Positions 34,615 through 43,175 of a stretch of 64,000 nt of DNA are shown piece after piece. The position numbers were made by a program, and so were the translations under genes. The notes below the pieces were generated by a model. It worked only from the letters and a program-made list of their open reading frames with translations, was not told the DNA's origin and made no database searches. Location: positions 186,001-250,000 of the forward strand of contig NZ_QKXH01000003.1 of NCBI RefSeq assembly GCF_003254745.1, in the 5' to 3' direction. This DNA is from Flavobacterium aquariorum (GTDB lineage Bacteria > Bacteroidota > Bacteroidia > Flavobacteriales > Flavobacteriaceae). Numbering within the stretch: the first letter of the stretch is position 1; each line of letters starts with the position of its first letter.

Positions 34615-35439
34615 ATGAAAAATACTATCTATTTCATAATCGGAACACTAATTACCATCTTTTTCAGCAGCTGTCAGGATGTGGTTGACATTCCTCTAAA
34701 TACGGACAAGCCAAGATTAGTAATTGATGCCAACATTAATTGGATAAAAGGGACACTCGGAAATAACCAAACCATAAAACTGTCAACAACAACCGATTTT
34801 TATACAAACGTGATACCTGTGGTTTCCGGCGCAACAGTTTTTATAAAAAACAGTTCAAATGTCGTTTTTAATTTTATTGAAACACCCAATACTGGAATTT
34901 ATCTTTGTTCCAATTTTGTTCCAGTTATTGATGAAACCTACACTTTGACAGTTCTCAATAACGGACAGACTTATACCGCCACGGAAACCTTAAAATCAGT
35001 TGCGGCAATAACTTTGGTGACACAAGAAGCTCAAACAGGATTGGGCAACGACATTCTAAAAATAAAAACTTTTTTTGATGATCCTGCCCAAGCAGATAAT
35101 TATTATCTGTATAAATACAAATTCTCAAAAAACCTAAAACCGGAATACTCAGTAGATGATGATCTCTTTTTTCAGGGAAATACATTCTATAGTTTGGTAC
35201 TCGAAGAGGATACTAAACCTGGTGAAAAGGTTGAAATTACTCATTATGGCATTTCAAAGGCCTATTTCAATTACATGACTATACTATTGAGCGTGTCAGG
35301 AAGTTCAGGAGGCGGGCCATTTCAAACCCCACCAGCTACAGTGAAAGGAAATATAAAAAACGAAACAAATTTTGACGACTATCCATTGGGTTATTTCAGG
35401 TTAAGCGAAGCCGATGTAACGAATTATACCATTCAATAG
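34615..35439 (+). CDS. DUF4249 family lipoprotein, receptor partner
   Basis: 274-aa predicted outer-membrane lipoprotein: signal peptide with lipobox FFSSC (Cys20). The mature region is beta-rich, with the family start DVVDIPLNTDKPRLVIDANI, repeated Ig-like stretches (GATVFIKNSSNVVFNF, TYTLTVLNNGQTYTATE) and the C-terminal GNIKNETNFDDYPLGYFRLSEAD. DUF4249 genes typically follow TonB receptors with a carboxypeptidase-like domain, as here, and may act as surface lids comparable to SusD. Same transcript as the receptor. The ligand cannot be deduced. Confidence 0.9.
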   Translation: MKNTIYFIIGTLITIFFSSCQDVVDIPLNTDKPRLVIDANINWIKGTLGNNQTIKLSTTTDFYTNVIPVVSGATVFIKNSSNVVFNFIETPNTGIYLCSNFVPVIDETYTLTVLNNGQTYTATETLKSVAAITLVTQEAQTGLGNDILKIKTFFDDPAQADNYYLYKYKFSKNLKPEYSVDDDLFFQGNTFYSLVLEEDTKPGEKVEITHYGISKAYFNYMTILLSVSGSSGGGPFQTPPATVKGNIKNETNFDDYPLGYFRLSEADVTNYTIQ

Positions 35440-35583
35440 TTGTGGAGCAAACGGCTATTAGGTTTTATTTACTCAACGATGTTTAAACTGTTTTACATTC
35501 CTAGCAGAAAAAAAGCATCAAAATATTTAGAATATATTTATTAAAATATAGAATAAATCACTTATTTAAAAAAACTTAAATTT

Positions 35584-36711
35584 ATGAAAGAAAGAAGATA
35601 TGACTTAGATTGGCTTAGAGTTATTGCGATTTTGCTGCTCCATTTATTTCATTGCGCTATGCCTTTTGTTGCCGAGGAAGATTGGCATATAAAAAACAAA
35701 GAATTAAGTAATCTATTACTGGAATTCAATTTTTTTATTTCTAGATGGAGGATGCCTTTATTATTTTTAATTTCCGGTATAAGCACAACTTTTATTATTA
35801 AAAGTGCATCCACGAGGCAATATGCGATGCAACGGTCTAAAAGATTGCTAATACCATTAGTAATAGGTGTGTTACTAATAGTTCCACCGCAAATCTATTT
35901 TGAAAGACTCTTCCAAGGGGTAAAGTACGATTCCTATTTAACTTTTTATCCTAGTATTTTTTCAACTGGCTTTTACCCTAAAGGAAATTTCTTTTGGCAT
36001 CATCTATGGTTTATAGCTTATCTTTTTGTTTATTCAATAATAGCATTACCCTTCCTTCTGTTCATTAAATCCGAAAAAGGGAAAAAACTTGTATCAAAAT
36101 TTGCGTATATAACACAAATGATAGGGATGTACTGGTGTATAATTCCACTTTATTTAGCCTTTTTACTTTATTTTTGGTATCCTAATGATACACATGCTTT
36201 GATTGGTGATTGGGGTATGTTTACAAGATATTTCACATACTTTATTTTAGGTTCTTTTATTGGTATTAACCAAATATTTTGGAATGATATCGTGAAGAAA
36301 AGAAGACAGTATTTAAAAATTGCTTTTCTGTGTACTATCCTTATAAATTATTTTCGTTGGAATGATTTAGAACCTGAATGGGGTTTCAATTTACCAAACT
36401 TTATATATATAGCTTTAGGAATTCTGAATGTCTGGACATGGTTGCTAGCTATTTTCGGATATGGGAAAAAACATTTAAATTTTAACAACAAAATTTTAGA
36501 ATATGCAAACGAAGGTATTTATCCGTTTTATATTTTACACCAAACTTTTATAATCATAATTGGGTATTATGTAATTCAGGTGAATGAAAGTATTATTAAT
36601 AAATATCTCTTTTTAACATTTGTATCCTTTTTACTTTCAATTGGTGTATATGATCTTTTTATAAGACCATATAATCCTATTCGAATTTTATTTGGAATGA
36701 AAAATAAATAA
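35584..36711 (+). CDS. Acyltransferase-3 family membrane protein (MdoC/OpgC-like)
   Basis: 375 aa, about ten TM helices. The N-terminus ERRYDLDWLRVIAILLLHLFHCAMPF has the acyltransferase-3 signature with Arg and the catalytic-type His in the first helix (DWLR..., LLHLFHC). Next come RWRMPLLFLISGISTTFII, KRLLIPLVIGVLLIVPPQIYFERL and WHHLWFIAYLFVYS. It transfers acyl groups across the inner membrane to a glycan or lipid; the MdoC-like branch succinylates periplasmic glucans. The acceptor is unknown. It lies 145 bp after the DUF4249 gene and 21 bp before the CPBP gene. Confidence 0.88.
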   Translation: MKERRYDLDWLRVIAILLLHLFHCAMPFVAEEDWHIKNKELSNLLLEFNFFISRWRMPLLFLISGISTTFIIKSASTRQYAMQRSKRLLIPLVIGVLLIVPPQIYFERLFQGVKYDSYLTFYPSIFSTGFYPKGNFFWHHLWFIAYLFVYSIIALPFLLFIKSEKGKKLVSKFAYITQMIGMYWCIIPLYLAFLLYFWYPNDTHALIGDWGMFTRYFTYFILGSFIGINQIFWNDIVKKRRQYLKIAFLCTILINYFRWNDLEPEWGFNLPNFIYIALGILNVWTWLLAIFGYGKKHLNFNNKILEYANEGIYPFYILHQTFIIIIGYYVIQVNESIINKYLFLTFVSFLLSIGVYDLFIRPYNPIRILFGMKNK

Positions 36712-36732
36712 AAAATTACCATAAAATAACTA

Positions 36733-37578
36733 ATGAAAACAATTACCACCAAACAACGAATTTTAAATGCACCAATAACCAGAATCCTATTTGGGCTTTT
36801 AGTCTGTTTTATAGCTTTTATTCTTGCACAGCGATTGACTGGGAAATTACTTGATTTAACCTCATTAAATAAAAATTCCAGAAACCTAATAAAAGGCATA
36901 ATTGCTGCGTCAACCGTAATTTTTACTTATATCTATTTTTATAAAAAATACGAAAAACGGGAAATAACAGAATTTTCAAATAAAGGAATAGCCAAATATA
37001 TCATCATTGGAACTCTGATAGGGATATCATTACAATGCTTGACAATATTGGTTATTATTTTTAATGGTGGTTTTGAAATAGTTTCTATTAATCCTATTTC
37101 AAATATAATAATTCCCTTCACAGTAGCTTTTACAGTAGCCATTTTTGAAGAAATTTTAATTAGAGGTATTATTTTTCGAATAATAGAAGAAAAATTAGGC
37201 AGTTACATCTCCCTACTAATTACAGCAATAATTTTTGGAGCATTACATTTAGCCAACCCAAATAGTACGGTACTATCCGGATTGTGTGTCGGTATCGAAG
37301 CTGGATTCTTAATGGGTGCTGCTTATATTTATGCCAGGAATCTATGGTTCCCTATTGCCATACATTTTGCTTGGAATTTTATGCAATCTGGAGTTTTTGG
37401 AGCTATTACCTCCGGTAATGAAAAAACATCTAGTTTATTAACTACTAAAATCACAGGAAGCGAATTAATTACAGGGGGAGAATTTGGTCCGGAAGGAACA
37501 ATACAGGCAATTATTTTTTGTTTACTAGCAGCAATCATTTTAATGCAATTAAGTAAAAAGAAAATTATCGACTCTTAA
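36733..37578 (+). CDS. CPBP-family intramembrane glutamic-type metalloprotease
   Basis: 281 aa, about eight TM helices. CPBP (Abi/Rce1) motifs: EEILIR at residues 139-144 with both catalytic Glu, FGALHL with His172, and IAIHFAWNFMQSG with the second His/Asn. These residues hydrolyse peptide bonds inside the membrane. Roles in the family range from prenyl-protein processing to bacteriocin self-immunity. Its last 14 bases overlap the convergent S24 repressor gene. It probably belongs with the acyltransferase upstream rather than with the mutagenesis genes. Confidence 0.9.
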   Translation: MKTITTKQRILNAPITRILFGLLVCFIAFILAQRLTGKLLDLTSLNKNSRNLIKGIIAASTVIFTYIYFYKKYEKREITEFSNKGIAKYIIIGTLIGISLQCLTILVIIFNGGFEIVSINPISNIIIPFTVAFTVAIFEEILIRGIIFRIIEEKLGSYISLLITAIIFGALHLANPNSTVLSGLCVGIEAGFLMGAAYIYARNLWFPIAIHFAWNFMQSGVFGAITSGNEKTSSLLTTKITGSELITGGEFGPEGTIQAIIFCLLAAIILMQLSKKKIIDS

Positions 37579-38338
37579 TACTTTCCTTCACTTCAGAAAT
37601 CTCACGCTTCAATTCTAAGAACATTTTTTCTACACTTACAGGTTCCTCAATTTTTGCCTTCATATCGCTTCGACCAATATTACATTCGTATTCCCATATC
37701 TCCAATATATCAGAAGCTTTAACTTCATAATTAGGATAAAACCGATTATCGGATTCCAAAACAAGTGCATTCTTTTTATTTTTATTGAGGCGTTTGTAAA
37801 CCATACCCTCATTTTTAGTAATGAATATATAGGTCTTGCCATCAAGCACCTCGCCCAGTGATTCTACGTAACGGCCAATAATGATGGATCCATTCTCATG
37901 GGGAGGCATTGAATCTCCCTCCACGGGAAACCCCCTGTGTTTACCTGGGCCTAAAAAAGGCAAAGAAATTTGCTGGAGGCTTTCAATATATTCCGGATCG
38001 GCATAACCGTTTAAATAACCGGCTTTTACTTTTTGGGTCACAACTTCAATGAAATTTTCTCCCTCCCTATCCACCATAATGGGAAGCACCAATCGATTAT
38101 TTTCCAATTTTAGTAAATCTTCCGTGTCAATTTTACGCACATCTACCGACAACAATAAATCGATACTGATATGATAATAATGCGCTATTTTCTTCAAAAT
38201 GTCATAGGGAGCCTCCGATGTGCCATCTTCATACTTCACATACCTTCCCCTTGTAATGCAAAGGTTCTCGGCAAGTTTTTCCTGCGATATCTTATGCTTT
38301 ACCCGAAGGGTTCTAATGTTGTCTGAAAATAAGGACAT
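37565..38338 (-). CDS. XRE/S24 LexA-like self-cleaving repressor
   Basis: 257 aa. An N-terminal XRE helix-turn-helix (residues 5-65, ISQEKLAENLCITRGRYVKYEDGTSEAPYDILKKIAHYY) precedes a C-terminal S24 peptidase with Ser143 in EGDSM and Lys182 in MVYKR. A candidate Ala106-Gly107 cleavage bond lies in KAGYLNGY. A short coiled-coil tail ends the protein. Such repressors cleave themselves on RecA-ssDNA contact and stand in for LexA where it is missing. It is divergent from dinB; two TGTTA-type operators in the 87-bp gap cover both promoters, arguing for autorepression and control of dinB-dnaE. Confidence 0.92.
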   Translation of the reverse strand: MSLFSDNIRTLRVKHKISQEKLAENLCITRGRYVKYEDGTSEAPYDILKKIAHYYHISIDLLLSVDVRKIDTEDLLKLENNRLVLPIMVDREGENFIEVVTQKVKAGYLNGYADPEYIESLQQISLPFLGPGKHRGFPVEGDSMPPHENGSIIIGRYVESLGEVLDGKTYIFITKNEGMVYKRLNKNKKNALVLESDNRFYPNYEVKASDILEIWEYECNIGRSDMKAKIEEPVSVEKMFLELKREISEVKESIKSR

Positions 38339-38346
38339 AACAATTT

Positions 38347-38403
38347 TGTTACAATTTATAACAGCAAATATATTAAAAAATGTTACAACCTGTACTAATT
38401 TTG
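38347..38403. promoter_or_regulatory. Divergent promoters with two repressor operators
   Basis: Operator 1 TGTTA-n7-TAACA (38347-38363) and operator 2 TGTTA-n7-TACTA (38381-38397) share the interior start CAA and have centres 34 bp apart. A minus-strand -7 box TATATTTG (38372-38365) abuts operator 1, and a plus-strand -7 box TAATTTTG (38396-38403) overlaps operator 2. Each operator is placed to block one promoter. Confidence 0.75.
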
Positions 38404-38425
38404 TTGTCTACAAAAACAAAGGAAA

Positions 38426-39622
38426 ATGATACGGGCAATTGTACACATGGATTTGGATACCTTTTTTGTATCCTGTGAAAGATTGGGGAACTCTCAATTA
38501 GAAGGAATTCCACTAATTATTGGTGGTGGTGATCGTGGTGTAGTAGCTTCCTGTTCCTATGAGGCACGTCATTTTGGAGTGCGTTCGGCTATGCCCATCA
38601 ACATGGCGATGCGGCTTTGCCCACAGGCCAAGATTGTCAAAGGGGATATGGAATTGTATTCCAAATTATCTCATGATGTAACCCAAGTGATTCAGGAAAA
38701 AGCTCCCATAATGGAAAAAGCCAGCATTGATGAGTTCTATCTTGACATCACGGGTATGGATCGATTTCATGGCAGTTATAAATGGACTAACGAACTTGCA
38801 CAATCCGTGATTAAAGAAACAGGATTACCCATTAGTTTTGCATTGTCCATCAATAAAACGGTTTCCAAAATAGCCACTGGTGAAGGGAAACCAAGAGGAA
38901 ATTTGGAAATTCCCGAGAATAATGTACAAGCCTTTTTAAATCCGCTGTCCATCCAAAAGATACCCATGGTGGGCAATGTGACTTTTCAGCTTTTATCCCG
39001 AATTGGCATTCGCACCATACAAACACTCTCCGAAATGCCCGCTGAAGTACTCCAACGCATGATTGGCAAAAACGGTCTAGAGATATGGAAAAAAGCCAAT
39101 GGCATTGACAATACCCCTGTTGAACCTTATACTGAGCGAAAATCCATTTCCACCGAGCATACTTTTTCCCAGGATACCATTGATATTGCAAAACTCAAAT
39201 CGGTGCTGATGGGTATGGTCGAAAAACTGGCTTTTCAACTCCGTTCCGAGCAGTGGCTAACCTCGACAATAGTGGTTAAAATACGCTATGCCAATTTTGA
39301 TACCGAAACCAAACAATGCAAAATTGCCTATACCTCAGCAGATCATATCCTAACCAGGAATGTAACCGATCTCTTTGATAAACTTTACCAACGTCGAATG
39401 CGGTTGAGATTAATAGGCATCCGTTTTAGCGGACTCGTCAGGGGAACCTACCAAATCAATCTCTTTGAAGACACCCAGGAGATGTTATCCCTTTATGCCG
39501 CCATGGACAAAATGAAGAGTCGTTATGGTTTTGATGCCGTAATGCGTTGTGCCGGCGCTTCCTTCAAACCCAATACCAAAGATGAAATTTTAAAACGCCA
39601 CCCTAAACCTCTAAACCTCTAA
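38426..39622 (+). CDS. dinB: DNA polymerase IV (Y-family translesion polymerase)
   Basis: 398 aa. The catalytic carboxylates are in VHMDLDTFFVSCERL (Asp9) and KASIDEFYLDITG; the fingers have YEARHFGVRSAMP, the helix-hairpin-helix thumb PMVGNVTFQLLSRIGIRTIQTLSEM, and the little finger starts near ERKSISTEHTF. A clamp-binding-like QINLF is near residue 350. Errors at lesions are expected from the family. It is controlled by the divergent S24 repressor. The last six codons and the stop lie inside the octanucleotide repeat that follows, so the exact C-terminus depends on the repeat, although a stop appears in all versions. Confidence 0.95.
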   Translation: MIRAIVHMDLDTFFVSCERLGNSQLEGIPLIIGGGDRGVVASCSYEARHFGVRSAMPINMAMRLCPQAKIVKGDMELYSKLSHDVTQVIQEKAPIMEKASIDEFYLDITGMDRFHGSYKWTNELAQSVIKETGLPISFALSINKTVSKIATGEGKPRGNLEIPENNVQAFLNPLSIQKIPMVGNVTFQLLSRIGIRTIQTLSEMPAEVLQRMIGKNGLEIWKKANGIDNTPVEPYTERKSISTEHTFSQDTIDIAKLKSVLMGMVEKLAFQLRSEQWLTSTIVVKIRYANFDTETKQCKIAYTSADHILTRNVTDLFDKLYQRRMRLRLIGIRFSGLVRGTYQINLFEDTQEMLSLYAAMDKMKSRYGFDAVMRCAGASFKPNTKDEILKRHPKPLNL

Positions 39623-39672
39623 ACCTCTAAACCTCTAAACCTCTAAACCTCTAAACCTCTAAACCTCTAAAC
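39605..39672 (+). repeat. Octanucleotide tandem repeat (AAACCTCT)8
   Basis: Eight perfect copies of AAACCTCT at 39605-39668 followed by AAAC. It spans the dinB stop codon and the gap to dnaE (start 39686). The unit is not a multiple of three, but the dinB stop falls in copies 2-3, so copy-number change would alter the dinB-dnaE spacing rather than the protein frame. Confidence 0.97.
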
Positions 39673-39685
39673 AACAAACAACCCC

Positions 39686-42600
39686 ATGTACCTCAACTGC
39701 CACTCCTTCCACTCTCTCCGCTATGGCACCATTCCCCTTGAAGACCTCATTGGGCAGGCAGTCACCTGCGGGGTAAAAACAATGGCACTTACCGATATCA
39801 ATACCGTAACGGGAATTTATGATTTTATAAAAGGATGTGCTACTGTGGGCATCAAACCAATTGTCGGTATAGAGTTTCGTTGCGGGCATCAATTGCGGTA
39901 TGTTGGTCTGGCCAAGAACGCCAATGGACTCGCCGAGATGAACCGTTTTTTAACTGCCCACAATTTCAGTGGGGAGTCCTTGCCTATTATTGCTCCTAAG
40001 TTCAATGACGTATATATAGTGTATTCCTTGGAACAGGCTCCATCCACCCTTCGGGAGAACGAATATATTGGAATTCGTCCGGAAGAACTATCCAAACTAT
40101 TTCTGCCGGAATGGAAAAGTAAAATTTCGAAAATGGTAATTCTCCAGCCCGTAACCTTCAGAACCAAAAGAGAGTTCAACCTCCATAAGATCCTGCGTGC
40201 CATAGATACCAACAATATTCTGTCTAAACTTACCGTATCGGATTACTGTAAAACCTCTGAAGTAATGCTGCCCTTGGAATCCCTTTTATTGTCCTATGTG
40301 GAGTATCCAAAAATTATTTCCAATACACAAAAAGTAATGGATTTATGCGAATTTAAATTTGAATTTAATACCCCGAGAAATAAAAAGTTCTACACCACCA
40401 ATCAGGAAAGTGATCTTTCCTTGTTGACCGCTCTGGCCTATCAGGGATTTTTGTGGCGCTACGGCAAAGACAATACTTTGGCGAAGGCTCGTGTGGAAAA
40501 AGAACTCAAAGTGATCGACCAGCTACAATTCAGCGGTTATTTTTTGATCACTTGGGACATTGTTCGTTATAGCAACAGTCAAGGTTTTATGCACATTGGT
40601 CGTGGTAGCGGGGCCAACAGTATCATTGCCTACTGTTTGGGGATTACGGATATTTGTCCGCTGGAACTTGACTTGTATTTTGAACGCTTTTTGAATCTGA
40701 ATCGCAAGAGCCCACCCGATTTCGACATCGATTGGAGTTGGAAAGAACGGGATGTAATTTTAGAATACATTTTTAACCGTTACGGAGCCGACCATGTTGC
40801 CTTTTGTGGTACCAATGTGGAATTCAAATACCGCTCCATTTTTCGGGAAGTGGGTAAAGTCTTTGGACTACCCAAAGAAGAACTCGACAGACTCGCTAAA
40901 AATCCCATGAAGTTGCATGACACCAACAGCATAGTAAAATTGGTACAGGAATATGGTATGCTACTAGAGAAGTATCCAAACCAGCGCAGTATGCATTCCT
41001 GCGGAATTATAATCTCTGAAGACCCCATCACCAATTACACACCATTGGAAATGCCTCCCAAGGGATTCCCAATTGTGCTTTTTGATATGCATATTGCCGA
41101 AGACATCGGTTTCGAAAAATTTGACATCCTAAGCCAACGCGGTATTGGACATATTGATGACAGCGTGAAACTCATTGAGAAAAACAGGGGAATCCGAGTG
41201 GATATTCGAAACACTTCACTCTCTAAAGATGAAGCTTTAGCTAATAGCTATTTGGCGCAAGGCAAAACCATAGGTTGTTTTTATATCGAAAGCCCAGCCA
41301 TGCGGGGATTGTTGCGCCGTCTGAAATGTGATAATTATAAAACACTGGTCGCTGCTTCATCGATTATTCGTCCGGGTGTGGCACAGTCCGGTATGATGAA
41401 AGAGTATATCTTTCGTCACAATCATCCAGACAGGTTCGAATACTTTCACGAAGTGTTTAAAGAACAGCTTGGGGAAACCTATGGCATTATGGTCTATCAG
41501 GAAGATGTCATTAAAATTGCCCTCTACTACGGCGGACTTCCCGCAGCCGATGGCGACATTCTGCGTCGCGCCATGAGTGGTAAAGGACGCTCCAAAAAAG
41601 CATTGCAAAAAGTAAAGGACAATTTCTTCGCCTCCTGTGCCCAAAAAGGGCATCCCTTAAAGCTGAGCGAAGAAATATACAGACAAATTGAATCCTTTGC
41701 GGGGTATTCATTTTGCAAAGCGCATTCTGCTTCCTATGCCGTGGAGAGCTATCAAAGCTTGTATCTTAAGGTTCATTATCCTATTGAGTTTATGGTAGCT
41801 GTCATCAACAATCAGGGCGGATTTTACAGAACCGAAGTCTATGTGCACGAAGCGCGTATGGCTGGCGCCACCATCCATAATCCTTGTGTAAACAAAAGTG
41901 AATACGAAACCACACTTTATGGAACTGATGTCTATTTGGGATTTATGCACCTGCAAAGTTTGGAATCCAAAATGGCATACTTCATAGTATCAGATCGCAA
42001 TAAAAATGGTAATTTCCAATCGCTGGAAGATTTCATCAATCGCATCCCAATGGGTATTGAAGGAATTAAAATCTTAATTTTTATTGGCGCTTTTCGCTTT
42101 ACCGGCAAAACCAAAAATCAGTTGCTCGTCATTGCCAGTTTGCTATTAAACAATTACAAACCCGAAAACAAAAACTTACTCTTGATACAGGAACCCGTTA
42201 AGGAATACAAACTCCCAACTTTAGAACGATCGTTGTTTGAAGACGCTTTTGACGAAATTGAACTGCTGAGTTTCCCCGTATCCTGCACCCCTTTTGATCT
42301 TTTGCAGACAAAGAACCGCGGAGATATTATGGCCAAAGACCTACTCAACTGCCATAAAAAACAAGTGCGGATGCTGGCCTATCTCATCTCCCGAAAACAG
42401 GTACCAACCAAAAGAGGAACCATGTATTTTGGAACTTGGATTGACCATGAAGGTTCTTATTTTGATACAGCCCACTTTCCCGACAGTCTTACTCAGTATC
42501 CTTTTCTGGGAGGTGGATGCTATCTGCTCTTGGGCACTGTAGAGGTAGATTATCATTTCCCTACTATTACCATAACCAAAATGGCCAAGATGCCTTTTAT

Positions 42601-42736
42601 CCCCGATCCCAGATATATGGATTCCAAAGACCAGTTCAAAACACAAAATCAAATCAAGGAAGATGTCAGTAGTACCCATCGCACGCCTTATCCGCAGGAA
42701 CATGAAATCAATCTTCCGAGACATAAAATGAACTGA
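39686..42736 (+). CDS. Error-prone-type DNA polymerase III alpha subunit (DnaE2/ImuC-like)
   Basis: 1016 aa, shorter than replicative DnaE (about 1160-1500). The N-terminal PHP domain has YLNCHSFHSLRYG, ALTDINTVTG and PIVGIEFR, with several metal ligands changed from the replicative consensus. The palm has PPDFDIDWSW (Asp347, Asp349 as the catalytic pair) and HIGRGSGANS; PHP-palm-fingers are followed by VYQEDVIKIA, a GYSFCKAHSASYA motif, a helix-hairpin-helix region and an OB-fold. The C-terminal tau-binding region appears absent. Placement after dinB and an S24 repressor parallels imuA-imuB-dnaE2 mutagenesis cassettes. ImuA and ImuB themselves are not here. It probably shares the dinB transcript. 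Confidence 0.92.
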   Translation: MYLNCHSFHSLRYGTIPLEDLIGQAVTCGVKTMALTDINTVTGIYDFIKGCATVGIKPIVGIEFRCGHQLRYVGLAKNANGLAEMNRFLTAHNFSGESLPIIAPKFNDVYIVYSLEQAPSTLRENEYIGIRPEELSKLFLPEWKSKISKMVILQPVTFRTKREFNLHKILRAIDTNNILSKLTVSDYCKTSEVMLPLESLLLSYVEYPKIISNTQKVMDLCEFKFEFNTPRNKKFYTTNQESDLSLLTALAYQGFLWRYGKDNTLAKARVEKELKVIDQLQFSGYFLITWDIVRYSNSQGFMHIGRGSGANSIIAYCLGITDICPLELDLYFERFLNLNRKSPPDFDIDWSWKERDVILEYIFNRYGADHVAFCGTNVEFKYRSIFREVGKVFGLPKEELDRLAKNPMKLHDTNSIVKLVQEYGMLLEKYPNQRSMHSCGIIISEDPITNYTPLEMPPKGFPIVLFDMHIAEDIGFEKFDILSQRGIGHIDDSVKLIEKNRGIRVDIRNTSLSKDEALANSYLAQGKTIGCFYIESPAMRGLLRRLKCDNYKTLVAASSIIRPGVAQSGMMKEYIFRHNHPDRFEYFHEVFKEQLGETYGIMVYQEDVIKIALYYGGLPAADGDILRRAMSGKGRSKKALQKVKDNFFASCAQKGHPLKLSEEIYRQIESFAGYSFCKAHSASYAVESYQSLYLKVHYPIEFMVAVINNQGGFYRTEVYVHEARMAGATIHNPCVNKSEYETTLYGTDVYLGFMHLQSLESKMAYFIVSDRNKNGNFQSLEDFINRIPMGIEGIKILIFIGAFRFTGKTKNQLLVIASLLLNNYKPENKNLLLIQEPVKEYKLPTLERSLFEDAFDEIELLSFPVSCTPFDLLQTKNRGDIMAKDLLNCHKKQVRMLAYLISRKQVPTKRGTMYFGTWIDHEGSYFDTAHFPDSLTQYPFLGGGCYLLLGTVEVDYHFPTITITKMAKMPFIPDPRYMDSKDQFKTQNQIKEDVSSTHRTPYPQEHEINLPRHKMN

Positions 42737-43175
42737 GCGAAAAAAGAGATAAGCAGTTCTTTTTAGGATTGGAAACAGGGGCGCTTTGGACAACCTTTTA
42801 TGCAGGAACAACAATACAATTCACGTTATATATTAAATAAAAAAACAGTTGTATAGTAAGTTTAGCATTAAAAATTATAGTTATATAACTAATTAGGATT
42901 TATTTAATAATCTGTATAGTGTGATTTTCAGGACGTGATACCTTGCGACACATGAAAAAAGGTTTACTACAAACAGTTTGCAATGAATGGCAGAACACGA
43001 GCGAAGCGAACTGATGAAGTAAGTAGCTCCTCATCCCGACTTAACTCAAAATGACAGCATTAGTTATAATAATGGTTTGAATTTGGAAAAATAAATATAC
43101 TTTCAAGGCGCTAATACATTATAAATAATTATTTTTGCCACTTCTTAAAATTAATAGTAGTACATATTATATATT
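42737..43175. other. 440-bp intergenic region with interspersed 24-bp motif
   Basis: No gene seen. GAGCGAAGCGAACTGATGAA(GTAA) at 42999-43022 matches the sequence at 21277-21300 in 19 of 24 bases, all differences being transitions, and is followed by a stretch ATCCCGACTTAACTCAAAAT typical of flavobacterial intergenic elements as I recall. A -7 box TATTTTTG lies at 43130-43137, 39 bp before the next start. Confidence 0.5.

Noticed and set aside
36733..37578. CPBP protease as part of an abortive-infection or bacteriocin-immunity system
   Set aside because: No bacteriocin precursor, phage-defence partner or quorum peptide is nearby; family membership alone is insufficient.
39605..39672. Octanucleotide repeat as a CRISPR array or phase-variable switch of DinB
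   Set aside because: There are no spacers, and the DinB stop lies within the first copies whatever the copy number, so the protein would not switch.
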